From Phlegmacium glaucopus (taxonomy: Eukaryota; Basidiomycota; Agaricomycetes; Agaricales; Cortinariaceae): a DNA stretch of 64,000 nucleotides. Under the pieces are notes generated by a model, which was given only the letters and a program-made list of their open reading frames with translations, did not search any database and was not told the origin of the DNA. Position numbers and translations under genes: made by a program. The stretch spans positions 421,719 through 485,718 of the forward strand of contig MU130372.1 of NCBI GenBank assembly GCA_015039465.1, given 5' to 3'. Below are positions 47,180 to 59,800 of the stretch, piece after piece (position 1 is the first letter of the stretch; every line of letters starts with the position of its first letter).

Positions 47180-50100
47180 TGGGGGCTGAACTGTCAACAC
47201 TGGCAAGACATACAAGCCAATGCCATGTTCCTCCCGCAGCGCTCCCTCTAAGCAACCACTCCTTGTCCCTGAACCCCCATCTGTGCCACTCAGACATTAC
47301 GGTGAAGAAAATGACTTAGGGGAAACCGATTGCTCAATGTACCTGGATGCCACCTTGCCGACTGATGAAGAAGTGTGAGCAGCATATGGGAATGTATTAA
47401 ATTCTATATGCAATCTGTGCTGAACTGATTTATGAATAGAGTCAGAACAATTATATGCGGCAATGGCTACCGAAGAGATCAGCCTACCTGGAACGTTTGC
47501 TCCGTACTGAAGGGAACGAGGTGAAAATCTGCACCTGCTGCCAAAAGTTAGCCTGTTGGCGATGTTTGTGTTGTCTGAGTCAGCCTATGTTTTGTTGCAA
47601 ATGCTGTCGTACAACTCATGAACAACTTATCTATCACCGATTACAGAAATGGACTGGCCAGTTTTTCCAAGATGCTGGTTTATGGGAGGTGGGTGTGTGA
47701 CTATCTGTCAGCCATATGGGAGGGAATTGCCCATCTCAAGGGGTCTTACTGGAGGCATGTCAGGCCCTTGAGACACAAAAGGATAAGGAGGATGATTTAG
47801 GAACTGAGAACCCTCTGCTGCAATGGCCTGAGCTCCAGCCATATCAAAGTAACCCAGTGGACTCTGACTCAACCAACATTGACTATGATCCTGAAGACCC
47901 TGAATGGCAAGATATCCTGATGTTACAAACCAACCCTGTCCCGCTCAGGACCCCGACCCCCACAATGGACAACTTGGAGATTCAGCATATTCTTATTGTC
48001 GATGCATCAGGCTTGATTTTGCTCCCTGCTATCTGGTGTGCATATTTGGAAAAAGCAGAGAAAGCCAGCAGGCCAGATGGCACTGAGAAAGTTGACAAAC
48101 TGGACGAACACTTGTTATATTTGCAGATGCTGGCTGCAAGCTATGAGAAGATCAAGACTGTTTTCAGCTTTCACTGTCTGGATGACTATCGGTTGTCAAA
48201 TCTTGAATGCAAGACATTGGCCTATCAATATTATCAGAAACTGTGAAGATTGATGAATCCTGCATTTCCTCACTCGGTACCGAACCAATACCATGAATTT
48301 CGTTGGGCAACATGACAATGGAGGAACCTCAAGCTGAGGAAGTGGTTTGGGATTGGCCACCGGCTGGTGACCCCCAGCAAAGGTTTGATGGCTCTCTTTT
48401 GTGCTGCCTGTCCTCAACCAGGTGTCAACCTCCCGGCCGATCATCTGAGTTGATACACTGCATAAGAGACTTTACTTTGATGTTAAATAAATGCTTAAAG
48501 AAATATTCCAGTCATAAAATGATGTGAAGCTTCATGGTGGATGGAAACTTCACAGCCGATCACATCAAGCAAACATGGCCTCATGACAATGTGTGGTTAA
48601 CCGATGGAGAAGGGATGATGACTGCAACAGCACCCTACACTAGTCACATAAAACTTGCCAAGGAAACAAAAGAAGTCATTCTTCTTGTTAATGGTGACCA
48701 GCACACCTCTGAATTAATCTCTTAGAAAGATCCTTGTGAATCGTTGGACAGTGGTTTTTGGGTGATTCTGGATGCAAACACTGGATTGGGAATTAATGAT
48801 ATCACCGGCATTGCAGTGCATGCATGTGCTTGCCATGGTTGCTACTCTCCATTGAGTTGTGTGAATTTTACAAAGGGCGAACAGCAGAAGTGCATCAACT
48901 ACTCCCTATCAGAAACATTCCAAACCACCAACTGTGTTGGAATCTGCAAGGTGTTGGAGATCTATGACATTGTCTGTCAATACTACAAGCAGATACAAAC
49001 ATGTTTTGCTGCCAGCCCTTATATTTTCTTCCCCCTGGTCGAGTTTGAAAAGGCTATTGGGATGTTTCATGTCCATGGCCACCAAGATTCTTGTTTCTTC
49101 CAGTTCGTGACTAGCATCATGAAAGGGGCAGGGATGGTGGATGGGGGAAATCCTGGAGACACTATGGAGTACTTTGAACAGCATTTCCCCAAGCATGTGA
49201 ACAGCATCTCTTGCCCACCGATCGGAGGTTCTTGATGACCACATGAATGATAGCAACTGGAAGAAAATTGGTTTGATCAGTGAGTCGGGATTCTTTCATG
49301 GTTATTCAATTTCAAACTGGAATTATAATAATAGCCCAAATCATCATCAAGAAATATAACCGGGCCATCAAAAATGAGCTGGAAAGCACAGAGTACTTTA
49401 AGGATTTATCGAGAGTGCTGACCCATGAGCAGCTGGCACTATGGGAGGCTGAAATCTCAGATGCTGAAGTGCGACGCACTTAGTGGCCGGCCGCAATAAA
49501 TGTAATGAGTTCACGGTTTGACGAAGGTTAGTTCACTCCGTTGATTTATTATGAGACTTCTTACCTGTGGCCAGCACCAACATTGGCTGAGAAGAGACTC
49601 CATTTGTTAAAAGAGCCAGAGAAGGGGGGTTGCAGGAGAACTGCGTGGTTGATGGCGGGTCTCAAACTTGAGGAGCAACAGTAAGACCATCCTAACTTGC
49701 CTCCCACTTACTGATCAGCGAAGATTGGAGATTGTCCAATTTATGAGCCGGATGGGGCGCCGTCTGACAGCAGACATGATCACATCGTTGGGAAAACAAT
49801 GTGACAATTTTGTCAAGTCAACATCAAAGTTTAATGCAGAATCCCAGAAGTATCTTGGGGTTGAGGCATTCACAGAATGTATTCAACTAATTGAGCTAAG
49901 CCAAACTGACTTTGAGGAGGATTGGGATCCGATTGACCCTCCTGAAATACCTCCTAATGCTGCCCGGCCGGAATTATTTTCAATCACACTTCCTTCAGCC
50001 CTTCCTCAGGAATCTCCTCACTGTCTCTTGCTCACCTGATTCATGGAGAAGGAGCTTGATCTGTGGAGGGGGCACGCAAACGACTGCCTTGCAGAAATGC

Positions 50101-50763
50101 GAGCCATAATCAGTCAAGAAGCATATAGCTACAAGAAAATCCTGCAGGCAGCACATGATAAAGTCCACCGAACCCGAGCCCAATCATCCATTTAAGTCAT
50201 CCATAGGACTCTGGTTCTGCAATCCAGATTGTACAAATGGACCCAGGGGGCAATGTTAAGCCTCAATATGGGGTTGGCTGAGTTGGCTGTTTACAGGGAA
50301 CTTACCTCCTTTGACCTCAAAGTTACCTCTGCAATTTCCAATCCCAATATTGCGGGATCCAGCCGAACCCAACTATCCTGGATCTGGACAACCCACCAAG
50401 GTGTAGAGCCGACTGATAACCACCTGACAGAATGTGAGTTTCCAGTGTTCTCCATGTGCCCGACTCAGCATCAAAACAGTCTACTGGGTCCATTGGCTTT
50501 GAGGGAGGGCACAACTACACCGATGGAAGGAAGAAGTGATTCTTACTCAAAATGAAATGCATTGGGCCACCAACTATTTTACTCTTCGGCACAGCCAATG
50601 GACCACCTGGCAATCATCACATCCTGAGTTGACCGATGGACATCAAGCTTATGCAGAACACCAAAAAGCAATGTGGTCAGAGATTGGGCAACAGGCCAGG
50701 CATGTATTCAAGGAAACCTGGGCCGACTTTGACTCTGATCCGTCTGTGTTTAGTTCCTTGTAA
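47180..50763 (+). pseudogene. KDZ transposase with CxC-type cysteine cluster
   Basis: Text runs in family order: an N-terminal linker (47190-47390), the cysteine cluster CTCCQKLACWRCLCCLSQPM..CCKCC..H (47530-47625), VDASGLILLPAIWC, KTVFSFHCLDDYRLSNLECK, NPAFPHSVPNQYHEF, LRKWFGIGHR, LFCAACPQPGVNLP, FMVDGNFTADHIKQ, VWLTDGEGMM, CACHGCYSPLSCVNFTKGE, EIYDIVCQYYKQI, IGMFHVHGHQDSCF, KGAGMVDG, HRSEVLDDHMNDSNWKKIG, EEDWDPIDPPE and RWKEEVILTQNEMHWAT. These match KDZ (Kyakuja-Dileera-Zisupton) transposases with their associated CxC zinc cluster. Several ~50-nt introns are evident. Lesions: TGA at 47698, 48244, 48313, 48525 and 49198, plus a 1-nt insertion near 49137. The TGA codons mostly stand where Arg is expected. 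Confidence 0.85.
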
Positions 50764-50837
50764 TTGTAACTCCAATCCAGAATTCCAATTCTGATTGATC
50801 TTCTTTTTTTAAAAAAAACATTGATTGACAACCACTA

Positions 50838-51885
50838 TGTCTGACTGTGAGCCACCGACCATCATTCACATGTTCTGGTATTTCCCAGCATCCAAGCAAT
50901 GAAAACATGACAATGATGAGATGGCATGTCTCAACTACATGACATCAAGGCTCTGGGCTGCTCCGTGCAAATGGGCCATATCAGCACCACCACCTGAAGC
51001 CGTGCAGTGGTGGTGGACAGGCTTGCAAAACAAATTAGTAAGTACATCAAAGTTGAAACTTTAAAAAGGCCAGACTAATCTATAAGTAAGATGTTGTGAT
51101 GGCCAATGTTGGGTATACCGCAGCCTATTTCAATATTTTCCTCAACATCCCCAACTTCCTTCAGGGACTGTCACAGTCTATCCACCCCAATGGCAGCCTG
51201 GAATTTATGTTGTCCAATGCAATGTGGCAGGAGATAGAACATGTGCCCGATCCTCAGGACCCGACCGAAGTCGTTGAGGAATATTACCATGATTGGTGGA
51301 ATAGAGAAGACCAATGGCAGAACTATCCACAAGTATGAGTGGACGGCGACAAAGCTTTCTCATGGCATATCTTGAAAGTACGTTATTTTAATTCTGTGGA
51401 TCCCGATTCTGTTAACGTTGTCTGATTGGCAGTATGGTCACATTTGGGTGAATAAAAACACATCCCCAGACCCTGGAAGCGCACCTCCTCTGGAGACAAC
51501 CAGCACGAGCACCTGCAAATCTCAGGCATGCAAGGAAAGACTCCTTAGCATTTTTGGGGAGGTTAAAAAGGCCAATCAGACCATGCGCTCCTTAATGATC
51601 ACCATAGAAGAACAGCGGATTGCAGCAAGCCAGCATATCTTACACCTCAAGGCTTTGAGGAAGTATCAGCTCCACAGCCGGTTGGACACCCTGACCCTGA
51701 CCAACCTCAAAAGCTTGCTATATGAGGCTTTTGAGGGATGTGACACCAATATGGAACACAACCCAATTGTTGGTCCCAGCATGAACTCTGGGCCAAGCAC
51801 TAACCGGTCTTTCACACCACAGTCATTATCCTTTAACCAATATTCTGATTCTGATGCAGACTATGTACCCAGTATTATAATGTAA
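50838..51885 (+). pseudogene. Accessory gene downstream of the KDZ transposase, unknown function
   Basis: It begins 75 bp after the KDZ stop with MSDCEPPTIIHMFWYF. The frame carries TGA at 50900, an intron starting GTAAGT at about 51039, then ANVGYTAAYFNIFLNIPNFL, DPTEVVEEYYHDWWNRED, TGA at 51336, an intron 51378-51432, YGHIWVNKNTSPDPGS and a C-terminal helical part (KERLLSIFGEVKKANQTM, RLDTLTLTNLKSLLYEAF). Same strand and spacing suggest it belongs to the KDZ element. Both TGA codons look like former CGA. I do not recognise the family. Confidence 0.5.
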
Positions 51886-51949
51886 ATAGAGTAGCTATGA
51901 TAATCAAATTGTCCCAATCAGAATTAGTGAAGTTGGCAGGGTCCTGTGG

Positions 51950-53886
51950 GTCATTCTGCCTCGTTCTGCCCACCATTCACTTCCTCTTTTGTCCCTTCAC
52001 CCAAGCCTCTTGTTTGTCCTGGGCCTTCTTTTCTGCACATTCAGCAGCCTTCAATTCTTCTGCCTTGTAAAGGTCTAGCTTGCACTTTGCTACACACTTT
52101 GTATGACCCAGCTCTTGTTCTGGGTCTGTGGCAGCCGTTGTAGCTGCAGTCTTCTTACCTTTAGGGTGTAGTTGGGGTTGGGGTGGTGTTTGGCCAGCAG
52201 TATCTGGTGGAGCGGATTCCCTGGAACTTTGCAGTGGGGACCTGTACTGTAGTCCCATCAATTGTGGGTCAATGATGGGAGTTGGAACCATTGAGGGAAT
52301 ACTCTCTGTTCCAATGAGAGTCAAGAGTGGTGCCTCAAGGACAGGATTTGGCGGTAGTGAATCTAACTCCAGGTTGTTGGATGGTTCCATGCTCTCATCA
52401 TCGTTATGACCCGGAGTGAACTGAAATGGCTGGGCATTATATTCCACATCCCACTCCAATGGTGGTGCTTCATCAATTGAACTTGTTGGGATGACTTCAC
52501 CATTCTGAGGGGCGGGGGATATTTTATATAATGCAGGCCTTGTTTCATCACTCTTGCTGTTAACCAAGACGTGGCTGAACCTAAAGAGGTCAGAACCCAG
52601 AAATGGTCATCGCTAATGTTCCAGTAGCGGGGTGATCTGCTCCTTCTTTATGTCACTGGGATCTTCAATTACCAGTTGAAGAGCCTCCACAGGTTCAGGG
52701 AGATATTTGTTGTTAATGAAATAGCTGGTGTGTTCCTTGATTTGTTTCCAGGGGACCCAATCCCATTTGCACCCCAATGCAAAACCTGGAAAACATCAGA
52801 ATAAATCACCAACTGGTCAAATCGGGTTAACGTATGGTAATGAGCCATGATGAAACTTCATATCATCTTCTTCATAAATGCCAAGGTGTCCCCCACACTT
52901 GCGTCAGGTAGCAATGGGAACCCTTTCACATCCTGCTCAAGTTCCATCAAGGTTGTTGTAGTCTGACTCTGTGTGCCTGACTCCACTTGTTCACCCAACT
53001 CAACTTCATAACAATATGTCATGTATTTGATCCAAGCAGCTTGAAAATCTTGTACAACTTCTGGGTATTTTTCTTTAAATGGCTGGACCTTGACTTTGCC
53101 GAGATTTACATTGAAGTCATGGCTACACAAAAAATATCAGTGTGGCCAAGATATATAATTATGGTCCAACTCACAGTTGGAACAGTTTCATACCGGCTCT
53201 ATTTTCGTGGAACTCCCAAACAACACTTCACATCCCCATTTCATTGTACTGTGTCTGGGCAGACTTCTCCAGGAAACTCTGACCCATCCCCTGGGCCACC
53301 TTTCTTTGAATTTAAGGTGGGTGTCCTACACTCTGCCAATTAGCCTGTTCATCCTCCAACCACGCCCGACTTTCCTCATCCAGTCCATCCATAAACTCAG
53401 TGAGGGCCCCTTGAAAGAACTGAATATACTGTTGGGTGCCAGGTTTCACCCCATTCCCTATCCTTTCCACAATGGAAGCAATTTCTGCCTTGTAGATGTG
53501 GCAGGCGACTTGCTTAAGGGACACATTCTTTTTTAGAGAGAGCCGAGTGGTAGCGCTTGATGTGTGGGACTGGTTCTGAAACCAATGCTTCACTTGCTAG
53601 ATATTTACTAAGTCAAAGCAATAACACCATATTATATTTTTATCCACATACTGACTTTTGGAGTTTCCATTCATTGTCTTTGAGATGTCTATTGAGGGTG
53701 AAGAGTCGAGGTAGGACATCATATTTCAACATGTTGTGTCGCTGTGGCCCCTTTTCCACCTTCTTGTACCGCTCTAGCCATTTCCTCACTATGTTCATCT
53801 CATCCTTCAGTTAATGTGAGCAGGAGTTTGGCTTTATCGGCTGGCACATTAGTGCTGGGCAACACAGGAGTGGATGAGGCAGACAT
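51950..53886 (-). pseudogene. Multicopy Agaricomycete accessory protein, unknown function
   Basis: Start at 53886 (MSASSTPVLPSTNVPADKAK). After a frame change the text gives NIVRKWLERYKKVEKGPQRH and VLPRLFTLNRHLKDNEWKLQ, then an intron, KHWFQNQSHTSS, IASIVERIGNGVKPGTQQYI, FMDGLDEESRAWLEDE, an intron, MCSHDFNVNLGKVKV, DVKGFPLLPDA, FALGCKWDWVPWKQIK-like text in the antisense of 52700-52790, and a Pro-rich C-terminal exon (52567-51977) ending in a Lys/Ala/Glu helix (AECAEKKAQDKQEAW). I recognise this layout as a common multicopy protein near KDZ-type transposons without known function. The KDZ/accessory pair is convergent with it. Confidence 0.5.
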
Positions 53887-54359
53887 CTTGGTGGTCAGTG
53901 TTGATGAGGAGGAGGGAAGAATGAGACCAAGGCCAAGAACTAGTAAAAAACAGGGTCACTAAAAAACTAGGGAAACTAGGAACGCTAGCAAACCCATGGA
54001 TCTGTGTATTCTGGCCAACCCGACTTATGATGGTGCATCAGAATAGGCTAAATTGGGATAAAGGCTTGCCATTTAAGGGTCAGTATGGCCTGGCCTGTGC
54101 ATACAAGATTCTTTGCAATCTGCATCGGTCAGTGAATAGATGCCATACCAGGCTGAGACTTGGCCAAAACATTAGCATACATGCAAGCTGTGACCTGGTT
54201 CAATTTTGTGCAGTTGAAAATACTGATACAATCTATATTCACAAAATTCAAACTATACTGGTCAGTAGCCTATCCAACTACAATGCAATGGCTGGTGTGT
54301 ACTTGGCACCTCCACATTGCAGTAAGTGATAAAGAAGACATATCATAAGGCTCTCGCAC
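53887..54359. other. Intergenic region
   Basis: No recognised gene. One 100-codon open stretch on the plus strand (54027-54329) shows no family motif. Confidence 0.4.
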
Positions 54360-55824
54360 TGATGTACCTGCAGTGGGATCAGACCGCAAGTAGTAACATA
54401 GTTCAGAGGGGTTAATGTAGATTTCCTCGATAGAATTTAAAGGGAAGTTCGTGGTATTGAAATATGCAAGAAGAATAGGTTGCAAAGATAGCAAAGTTCG
54501 CGAACGAGAATGCAGTGTGCGAAGTAGCTTAAAGAATGAGACTATTGACTTAGAACGTTGCTGCAAAGTTTATGGGATAAAAACTCTCGCCATCTCTTGT
54601 TCACCTGTCCTCCTACTTGCTACAGGTACTTAATACGAGAGTAAAGAACTAACCAGGTGCGGATATGCGAAACAGTAATGTAAAAATTGAGCTAATGCAA
54701 AGTCACATGGGCCCAATAGTTTGGTAACAAAGGAATAGGAGACAAAGTAAAAATAAAGGTCATGAGTAAGGAGGTCAGTTGAATGACCTCCTGTTTCAAA
54801 AGAATGATAAATATATATATATGGAAAGATGAAAGAAAGTAAATGCAAGACAACACGGACCATAATAAAACCAATGCAAAGGATGCACAGAGAGATAAGG
54901 AATGCGTGTGCAAACCATGAAAGACCACGAGATTAGAGAGTGGCTGTGCAAAGGTATGGTTGCGAAGGGATCAAATGGTTAAGTCCAATATTGACTGAGA
55001 GAACTGAAGATATGTCAAAGTATGAAGTGTGAAGAGGAATGAGGGTGCTTTGGATAGTTATAAAGGTTGTAGAAGTGATGTGCGAAGGTTATGTGAGGAC
55101 TATATCATGTTATGTGAGGTGTGAAGGATGTGCGAGAACCACAAATGAGAGTGCAAATGAAGTTGGTACCCGCAAGGCATCCGCGTATACTGCGAAGTTG
55201 TTAAATTGCAAAAATAACTAGTTTACGAACCTAGAGGCTATATGGGTCCTATCAGTGCATGTTATGAACCACAAGGAGAATTATACTGAACTTTATTCTA
55301 ATCCCGCCAACCATGTACTTACGGACAATAAACATGATGGTGAGCATAGAGATCTTCATTTTTCGCCGGACTATAGGCCTAGGCAAGATGCCAGGCATCG
55401 ACAGTTTGAATTTTATGTAATTTGGCGGATGCAAGACGAAGAGGGAAAATGTCTTGAATGAAAAGTGAACAAAGCCAATGTAGTTTCATAGTTGAACTCA
55501 AGAGAGGCCTCTGAAACACTCTTTTCACTTATTTTCAATTTGTTGAAGCCTCCTCATGAAACATGGTTTGGAAGTACCTTTTAGTGAATGGAAGATACCC
55601 ATACATGTGTCAATAAGAGACCGAGGAGGAGAGGGTATGTGGATGGGTCCTAGGGAGCTGTTTTGTGGATTTTGAGGGTGTTTTTGCGCTTAGATTTGGC
55701 CTTTATAGAACTTTGGCTGTTCATCCAGTTGGCCATGTGAAATAAATGCTGATTGACAATGGGTGGTTACCTGCAAAATATTGTCTATTCGCCTGATCCT
55801 CCCAATTAGCCAGCCACCCAATCT

Positions 55825-56130
55825 ATGTTACCGAACTTTAATGGCCCCTCAGGTCAGCTTGTCAGACTGCCGAATGGAAACACCATTGGGCCAGAAAAGA
55901 ATAACACAGGGATCACCCAATTTTTAATGGACCACCCAATTGTTCCGGGGGATCAGCCAATTGTTCACTGGTATTTGTCAGTGCCGGCACCGGCCTCAGT
56001 GCCAATCATGGGCAAATTATCAGCAAGTGATGATGACCATACTTGCTACAGTCGGCACAGGCTGCTTCTGCCTTGGCTGATGTTGCTGCTGCAAGTTGGT
56101 CATCAGCCAGTGATGAAGATGAGCTGGTGA
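55825..56130 (+). CDS. Open stretch in the foldback centre, unassigned
   Basis: About 100 codons opening MLPNFNGPSGQLVRLPNGNT and including DHPIVPGDQPIVHWYL. Composition is protein-like but I do not recognise it. It could be part of a gene split by the right arm. Confidence 0.25.
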   Translation: MLPNFNGPSGQLVRLPNGNTIGPEKNNTGITQFLMDHPIVPGDQPIVHWYLSVPAPASVPIMGKLSASDDDHTCYSRHRLLLPWLMLLLQVGHQPVMKMSW

Positions 56131-56394
56131 CCTTATGTGACCAGAAGTGGTGCATATCTATTTGATAGGTGTGGGCTAATTAAACATTGTAGGTCTGTTG
56201 GCAGACCGGTTATATTGCTGCAAGATGCCCACATTCCACATGGAGGTGATTTGTGCCGAATCCAGGTAGAATTGGAATCACACAAAAAAATGATTTGTCA
56301 TTCAATTACCTTACCACCATGTCTGACATTGATAGGACCCAGGAGATGTCTAGGGATGTAAACACACCATTTTCGCGGTTTCACAACCTTCGCA

Positions 56395-56590
56395 GTATAC
56401 TTGCAGATGCTCACATATCATTGCGGATACTTGCAGACCATTGCAGGTCATTGCAGATCATCACACATCATCGCACATCATCACACATCATCACACATTA
56501 TTGCACATACTCGCAGATCATCGCAGAATACTCACAGATCATCGCAGATACTTTCAGTCATCACCAACATTCACATTATCATTCACAGTT
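56395..56590. repeat. ATCA(C/T)CGCAGATC-type short repeats
   Basis: Overlapping 9-13-bp units such as cacatcatcgcacatcatc and cttgcagaccattgcaggtc recur for about 180 bp inside the foldback element. Confidence 0.8.
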
Positions 56591-57379
56591 GCCAGCTGTT
56601 CTCGCAATCTTTAAACTCAACTCTAACAAAGGTCACTCAGGTGACTGTATTACTCATCACCTTTATTTTTATCTTGTCTCCTTTTATTTGGCTCTTATCT
56701 CCTATGTTTCATTACCAAATTACTGGATCCATGTGACTCCGCTTTAACCCACATTTTACATTTCTGTTTCACCTTTCTGCACTTAGCTATTTGCTAGTTA
56801 CTATATTATTAGCAGTAGCAAGTAAGGGGAAGGAATAGAACAGAGGAGAACGGACAAATTACCACAGTTTTGATCCCACCTTTGGAACGTCGTACTAAGC
56901 TACTCTTGCACTCCTTCAAAATCATCCTGTTTCTGCACATTATCTCGCACTTTAAAGCAAACCTTTGCACCTCATAAAACCTCACTATCACCTACTGAAG
57001 AGAACTACATTAACCCCACAAACTGTGTACTACTTGTGGTCTGTCCCCACTGCAGGTACATCAACGTCCCAGTGCTTCAAGAGACCTGCATGGTAGCAAC
57101 CTATATGCAAACAAAGTTTCCAAGTGTATTGCTCAGCACCCTCAGGATGGAACAGCCTGATCTGGAGATCGAACACCCACATGGGTGGTCAGTTGAATTT
57201 GCGTTGGGTGTCAATCTAGCATTGGATGTCTTAGCACGTGCCTTCCACAACCAAGGTTTTATCTGCTTGCATTTTACCGTGATGCTTTTGATTCATTTCA
57301 ATTAGTTTCAACCAACTGGGATGTTAGGCGATATGCTGATCATGTTGGGGTGAAATACACTGGCAAAGGTCGTTCAAGC

Positions 57380-58227
57380 CATTGAAAACAACCCATAACC
57401 TCCAGATCACACCGTGCACCATCACCAATTGTCACGGCCGGATGCTGCTGTGGTACTTGCCAAATATTTTACGGCCTGAATGTCAGGTCCCAGTGAGCTT
57501 TCAAGTTTCACAATGGACAGACTTTGATGTGAAGATAGGAGTTGATGTTTAGGGACCTTAACATGTTGAACTGGGTGTTAAAGCTTGACAATAAGCCGTC
57601 GGGTAATTGGCAAACATCACCAGAGTACTACGGGCCGGTTGAAGGTGGTTTGAACGCTGGAAACATGAATATATCTCCTGCTTGGTTTGAGCAGGGCCAT
57701 GAGGTATGTAGGCACCTATTGGAGTCTTAATTAAACTGATTGGTAGGGCAGTCCAAGGAACACAAGCTGAAGGTATTGATTGATCTCATAAAAGACAGCC
57801 CGACATGTGACTGGTTGATTAAAAGCCATTTGCGGTTTCCCTTAATGGGAGGCATTCTTAGCATTGTCCAACCAGAACTCTTTGACCTCGGAGTGAAGGC
57901 TCTACAAGCCTTACAGTTGGACCCACAGGTGTGCAACAACCCAACCAGACTTTGTGAGATTTTGGACATTTGGCCCTCTCAGTCATCAGCAATCGGGTGA
58001 CACCATTACACTGTGATACAGGCGGACAGGTCGAGTGGATGGACTTAATGTTGCCATTGAGTGAATATGATAACGGCCGATACAATGTGCCTGCCATTGG
58101 CTACACCTTCAAATATAACCCAGGGACAATTGTTGGGGTGTCATCAAAGATCTTCCGGCATGGTGCCATTTGTGAAGGCAATCGGGCAGCCATTTCTTTC
58201 TACATGTGTGACAACATGTTGAATTGA
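57380..58227 (+). pseudogene. TET/JBP-family Fe(II)/2-oxoglutarate dioxygenase (KDZ-associated)
   Basis: Visible in order: LLWYLPNILRPECQVP, RDLNMLNWVLK, GNWQTSPEYYGPVEGGLN, PAWFEQGHE, an intron near 57705-57746, GGILSIVQPELFDLGVKAL, EILDIWPS, a frameshift near 57970, then SVISNRVTPLHCDTGGQVEW, LMLPLSEYDNG, GYTFKYNPGTIVGV and FRHGAICEGNRAAISFYM to TGA 58227. The double-stranded beta-helix keeps the HxD metal motif (H-C-D), the distal His (FRH) and an Arg ten residues on that would bind 2-oxoglutarate. In basidiomycetes such proteins oxidise 5-methylcytosine and travel with KDZ transposons. The N-terminal part is uncertain, and the frameshift makes this copy inactive. Confidence 0.78.
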
Positions 58228-58471
58228 CTTGGTCTCCCAAGCAGGGGTTGGTTCCACCAAGCCAACTACCAAAAGCTTCTCCCCCACTCGTTATGATGAC
58301 TACGCCCACTGGAACCTTCTTCCTGTCTTTTTTTGTAGTTTTTTGTCCTTTACATCTGAAATTCAAAATTATATGCCTTGTTGACTGCCCGATCCATCCA
58401 GGCCTCAATGAGCTGTTGAGGGAGAGATGGATTTGAAGTATCAAAGAAAGTAATGAAGATACACAAAGTAT

Positions 58472-59489
58472 TTACTGGTCCCAGCTCATCAACCACCTTT
58501 CAATGTTACTCTCAATCTTCTGGAGGGTACAACCTGTCACAAATGCCTGGTCTTCAAGGTATTCAATATGGCCCAGATGATCCTCGGCAGCTTTGAGGGC
58601 AGCAGCATATCCGACACCGTATGGAATGCTGGGAGCAGTGCCCGGCCGGATCCCCTCATGGGCATTTAGTAGTTCAGGAAAGGTTGGCTTACAGAGCAAA
58701 CAAATTGGCCCAGAAAGTCTGGTGAACCCTGAGAGATTTATATACCTTGAAATTGGTGGGATCCACCTCATGGCTATCACCCAGTTGGCGAAAATTTAGT
58801 CCCAGATCCTGCTTTCCTGCACCAGGATATGGCCCAATTAGCACTTTTGGTGGATTGGGTGGAGATGACCGGGTCAACACTACTTTCTTTTGCTTCTTTT
58901 GAGGTAGTTTACTATCGGTAGATCCCCGTACACGCTTTTGCTTTGATTTGGATTGTGCCTTGATTGCCAATTGAGGAAAGGGTGGCATCATTTCTGAGTC
59001 GGGGTCGGGCATGGGAAACATTGGAAATGTTGGGAACACCGGCATTGAAACTTGGTTGTGGTCCCAATAGTCGGGCGCTCCAAATGGGTCGGAGTCTGGC
59101 ATTGGAAAGGAGGGAAATGTTGAATCGGGGTCTGAAGCCAGCCCAGGGAAATTAGGGATGGGAGATGATTCTGGCAAGGGTGGCATAGAGACTGAATCGG
59201 CAACTAGAGGGATTGGAGGTGAATTGGGAAATGGGGGGATCTCAGCCAAATTGGCTGATTCAGGGAATACAGGAAAGGCAGGGCAGGGAGATGATGAATT
59301 GGGGTCTGAGGCCAGCCCAGGGAAATTAGGGATGGTAGATGATTCCGGCAAGGGTGGCATAGAGACTGAATCGGGAACTGGAGGGATCGGAGGTGAATTG
59401 GGAAATGGGGGGACCTCAGCCGAATCGGCTGATTTGGGGAATGCAGGGAAGGCAGGTGAAATTGGAGGGGAATCTGGGAATGCCGGCAT
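58472..59489 (-). pseudogene. Pro-rich repeat protein with helical C-terminus
   Basis: The start at 59489 (MPAFPDSPPISPAFPAFP) leads into two 58-residue repeats (PPFPNSPPIP, SVSMPPLPES, IPNFPGLASDP), a basic KQKRVRGSTDSKLPQKKQKK block, PPKVLIGPYPGAGKQDLG and, after a frame change or short intron near 58700, CKPTFPELLNAHEGIRP, VGYAAALKAAEDHL and QKIESNIERWLMSWDQ ending near 58472. The C-terminal helix is of a type I know from multicopy Agaricomycete proteins near KDZ elements. Function unknown. It is divergent from the gene at 60321; an 8-bp duplication shows that a MITE later inserted between them. Confidence 0.5.
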
Positions 59490-59505
59490 CCCTTCAGGGT
59501 CATTA
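59155..59505 (-). repeat. 174-bp coding tandem repeat
   Basis: Two adjacent 174-bp units (58 codons) share gggatgg(g/t)agatgattc, ggcaagggtggcatagagac and gaattgggaaatgggggga. They encode the Pro-rich repeat. The unit length is a multiple of three. Confidence 0.85.
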
Positions 59506-59800
59506 TCGCTTGTGAATGTGACCTTTTTGGGGGATGGTTGGTGGTTTGGGGTTGGGAAGTATCTGTGAGTGGACTATCAGAGTGGGCCCAAATTTGTGAG
59601 GAATGGAGAGAATAACATAGTAAAACTTACATCTCATGTGTGGTGCCATCGGCGTAGTGGGGGGTTGACTGCAATAAGCTAGAATGACGGTTGGTGGACT
59701 CTGGAGGGAAACAAAAATTGTTGATTGTGATTTAACTATTTTATGCAACAAGATTTTATCGGACAACTCCCTATTTTTCATCTTCAACCACCATTCCCCC
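59506..59800. promoter_or_regulatory. 5' flank of the Pro-rich gene
   Basis: Lies between the Pro-rich gene start and the MITE. Before the MITE inserted, about 0.35 kb separated the two divergent genes (59489 and 60321). No defined promoter element seen. Confidence 0.35.

Larger units (their letters stand above)
54360..57064. mobile_element. Large inverted-repeat element with ~430-bp diverged arms
   Basis: Left arm (54360-54800) and right arm (about 56630-57064) are inverted repeats. Termini TGATGTACCTGCAGTGGG and CCCCACTGCAGGTACATCA match closely; inner matches include GGGGTTAATGTAG, GTCACATGG..CC and CACCTTTATTTTTA/TAAAAATAAAGGTC. Arms are roughly two-thirds identical by eye. The centre holds CGCAGATCATC-type repeats and open stretches of unknown meaning. 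No clear target duplication. It may be an old foldback transposon or two inverted LTRs (the ends are TG...CA). Confidence 0.6.
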
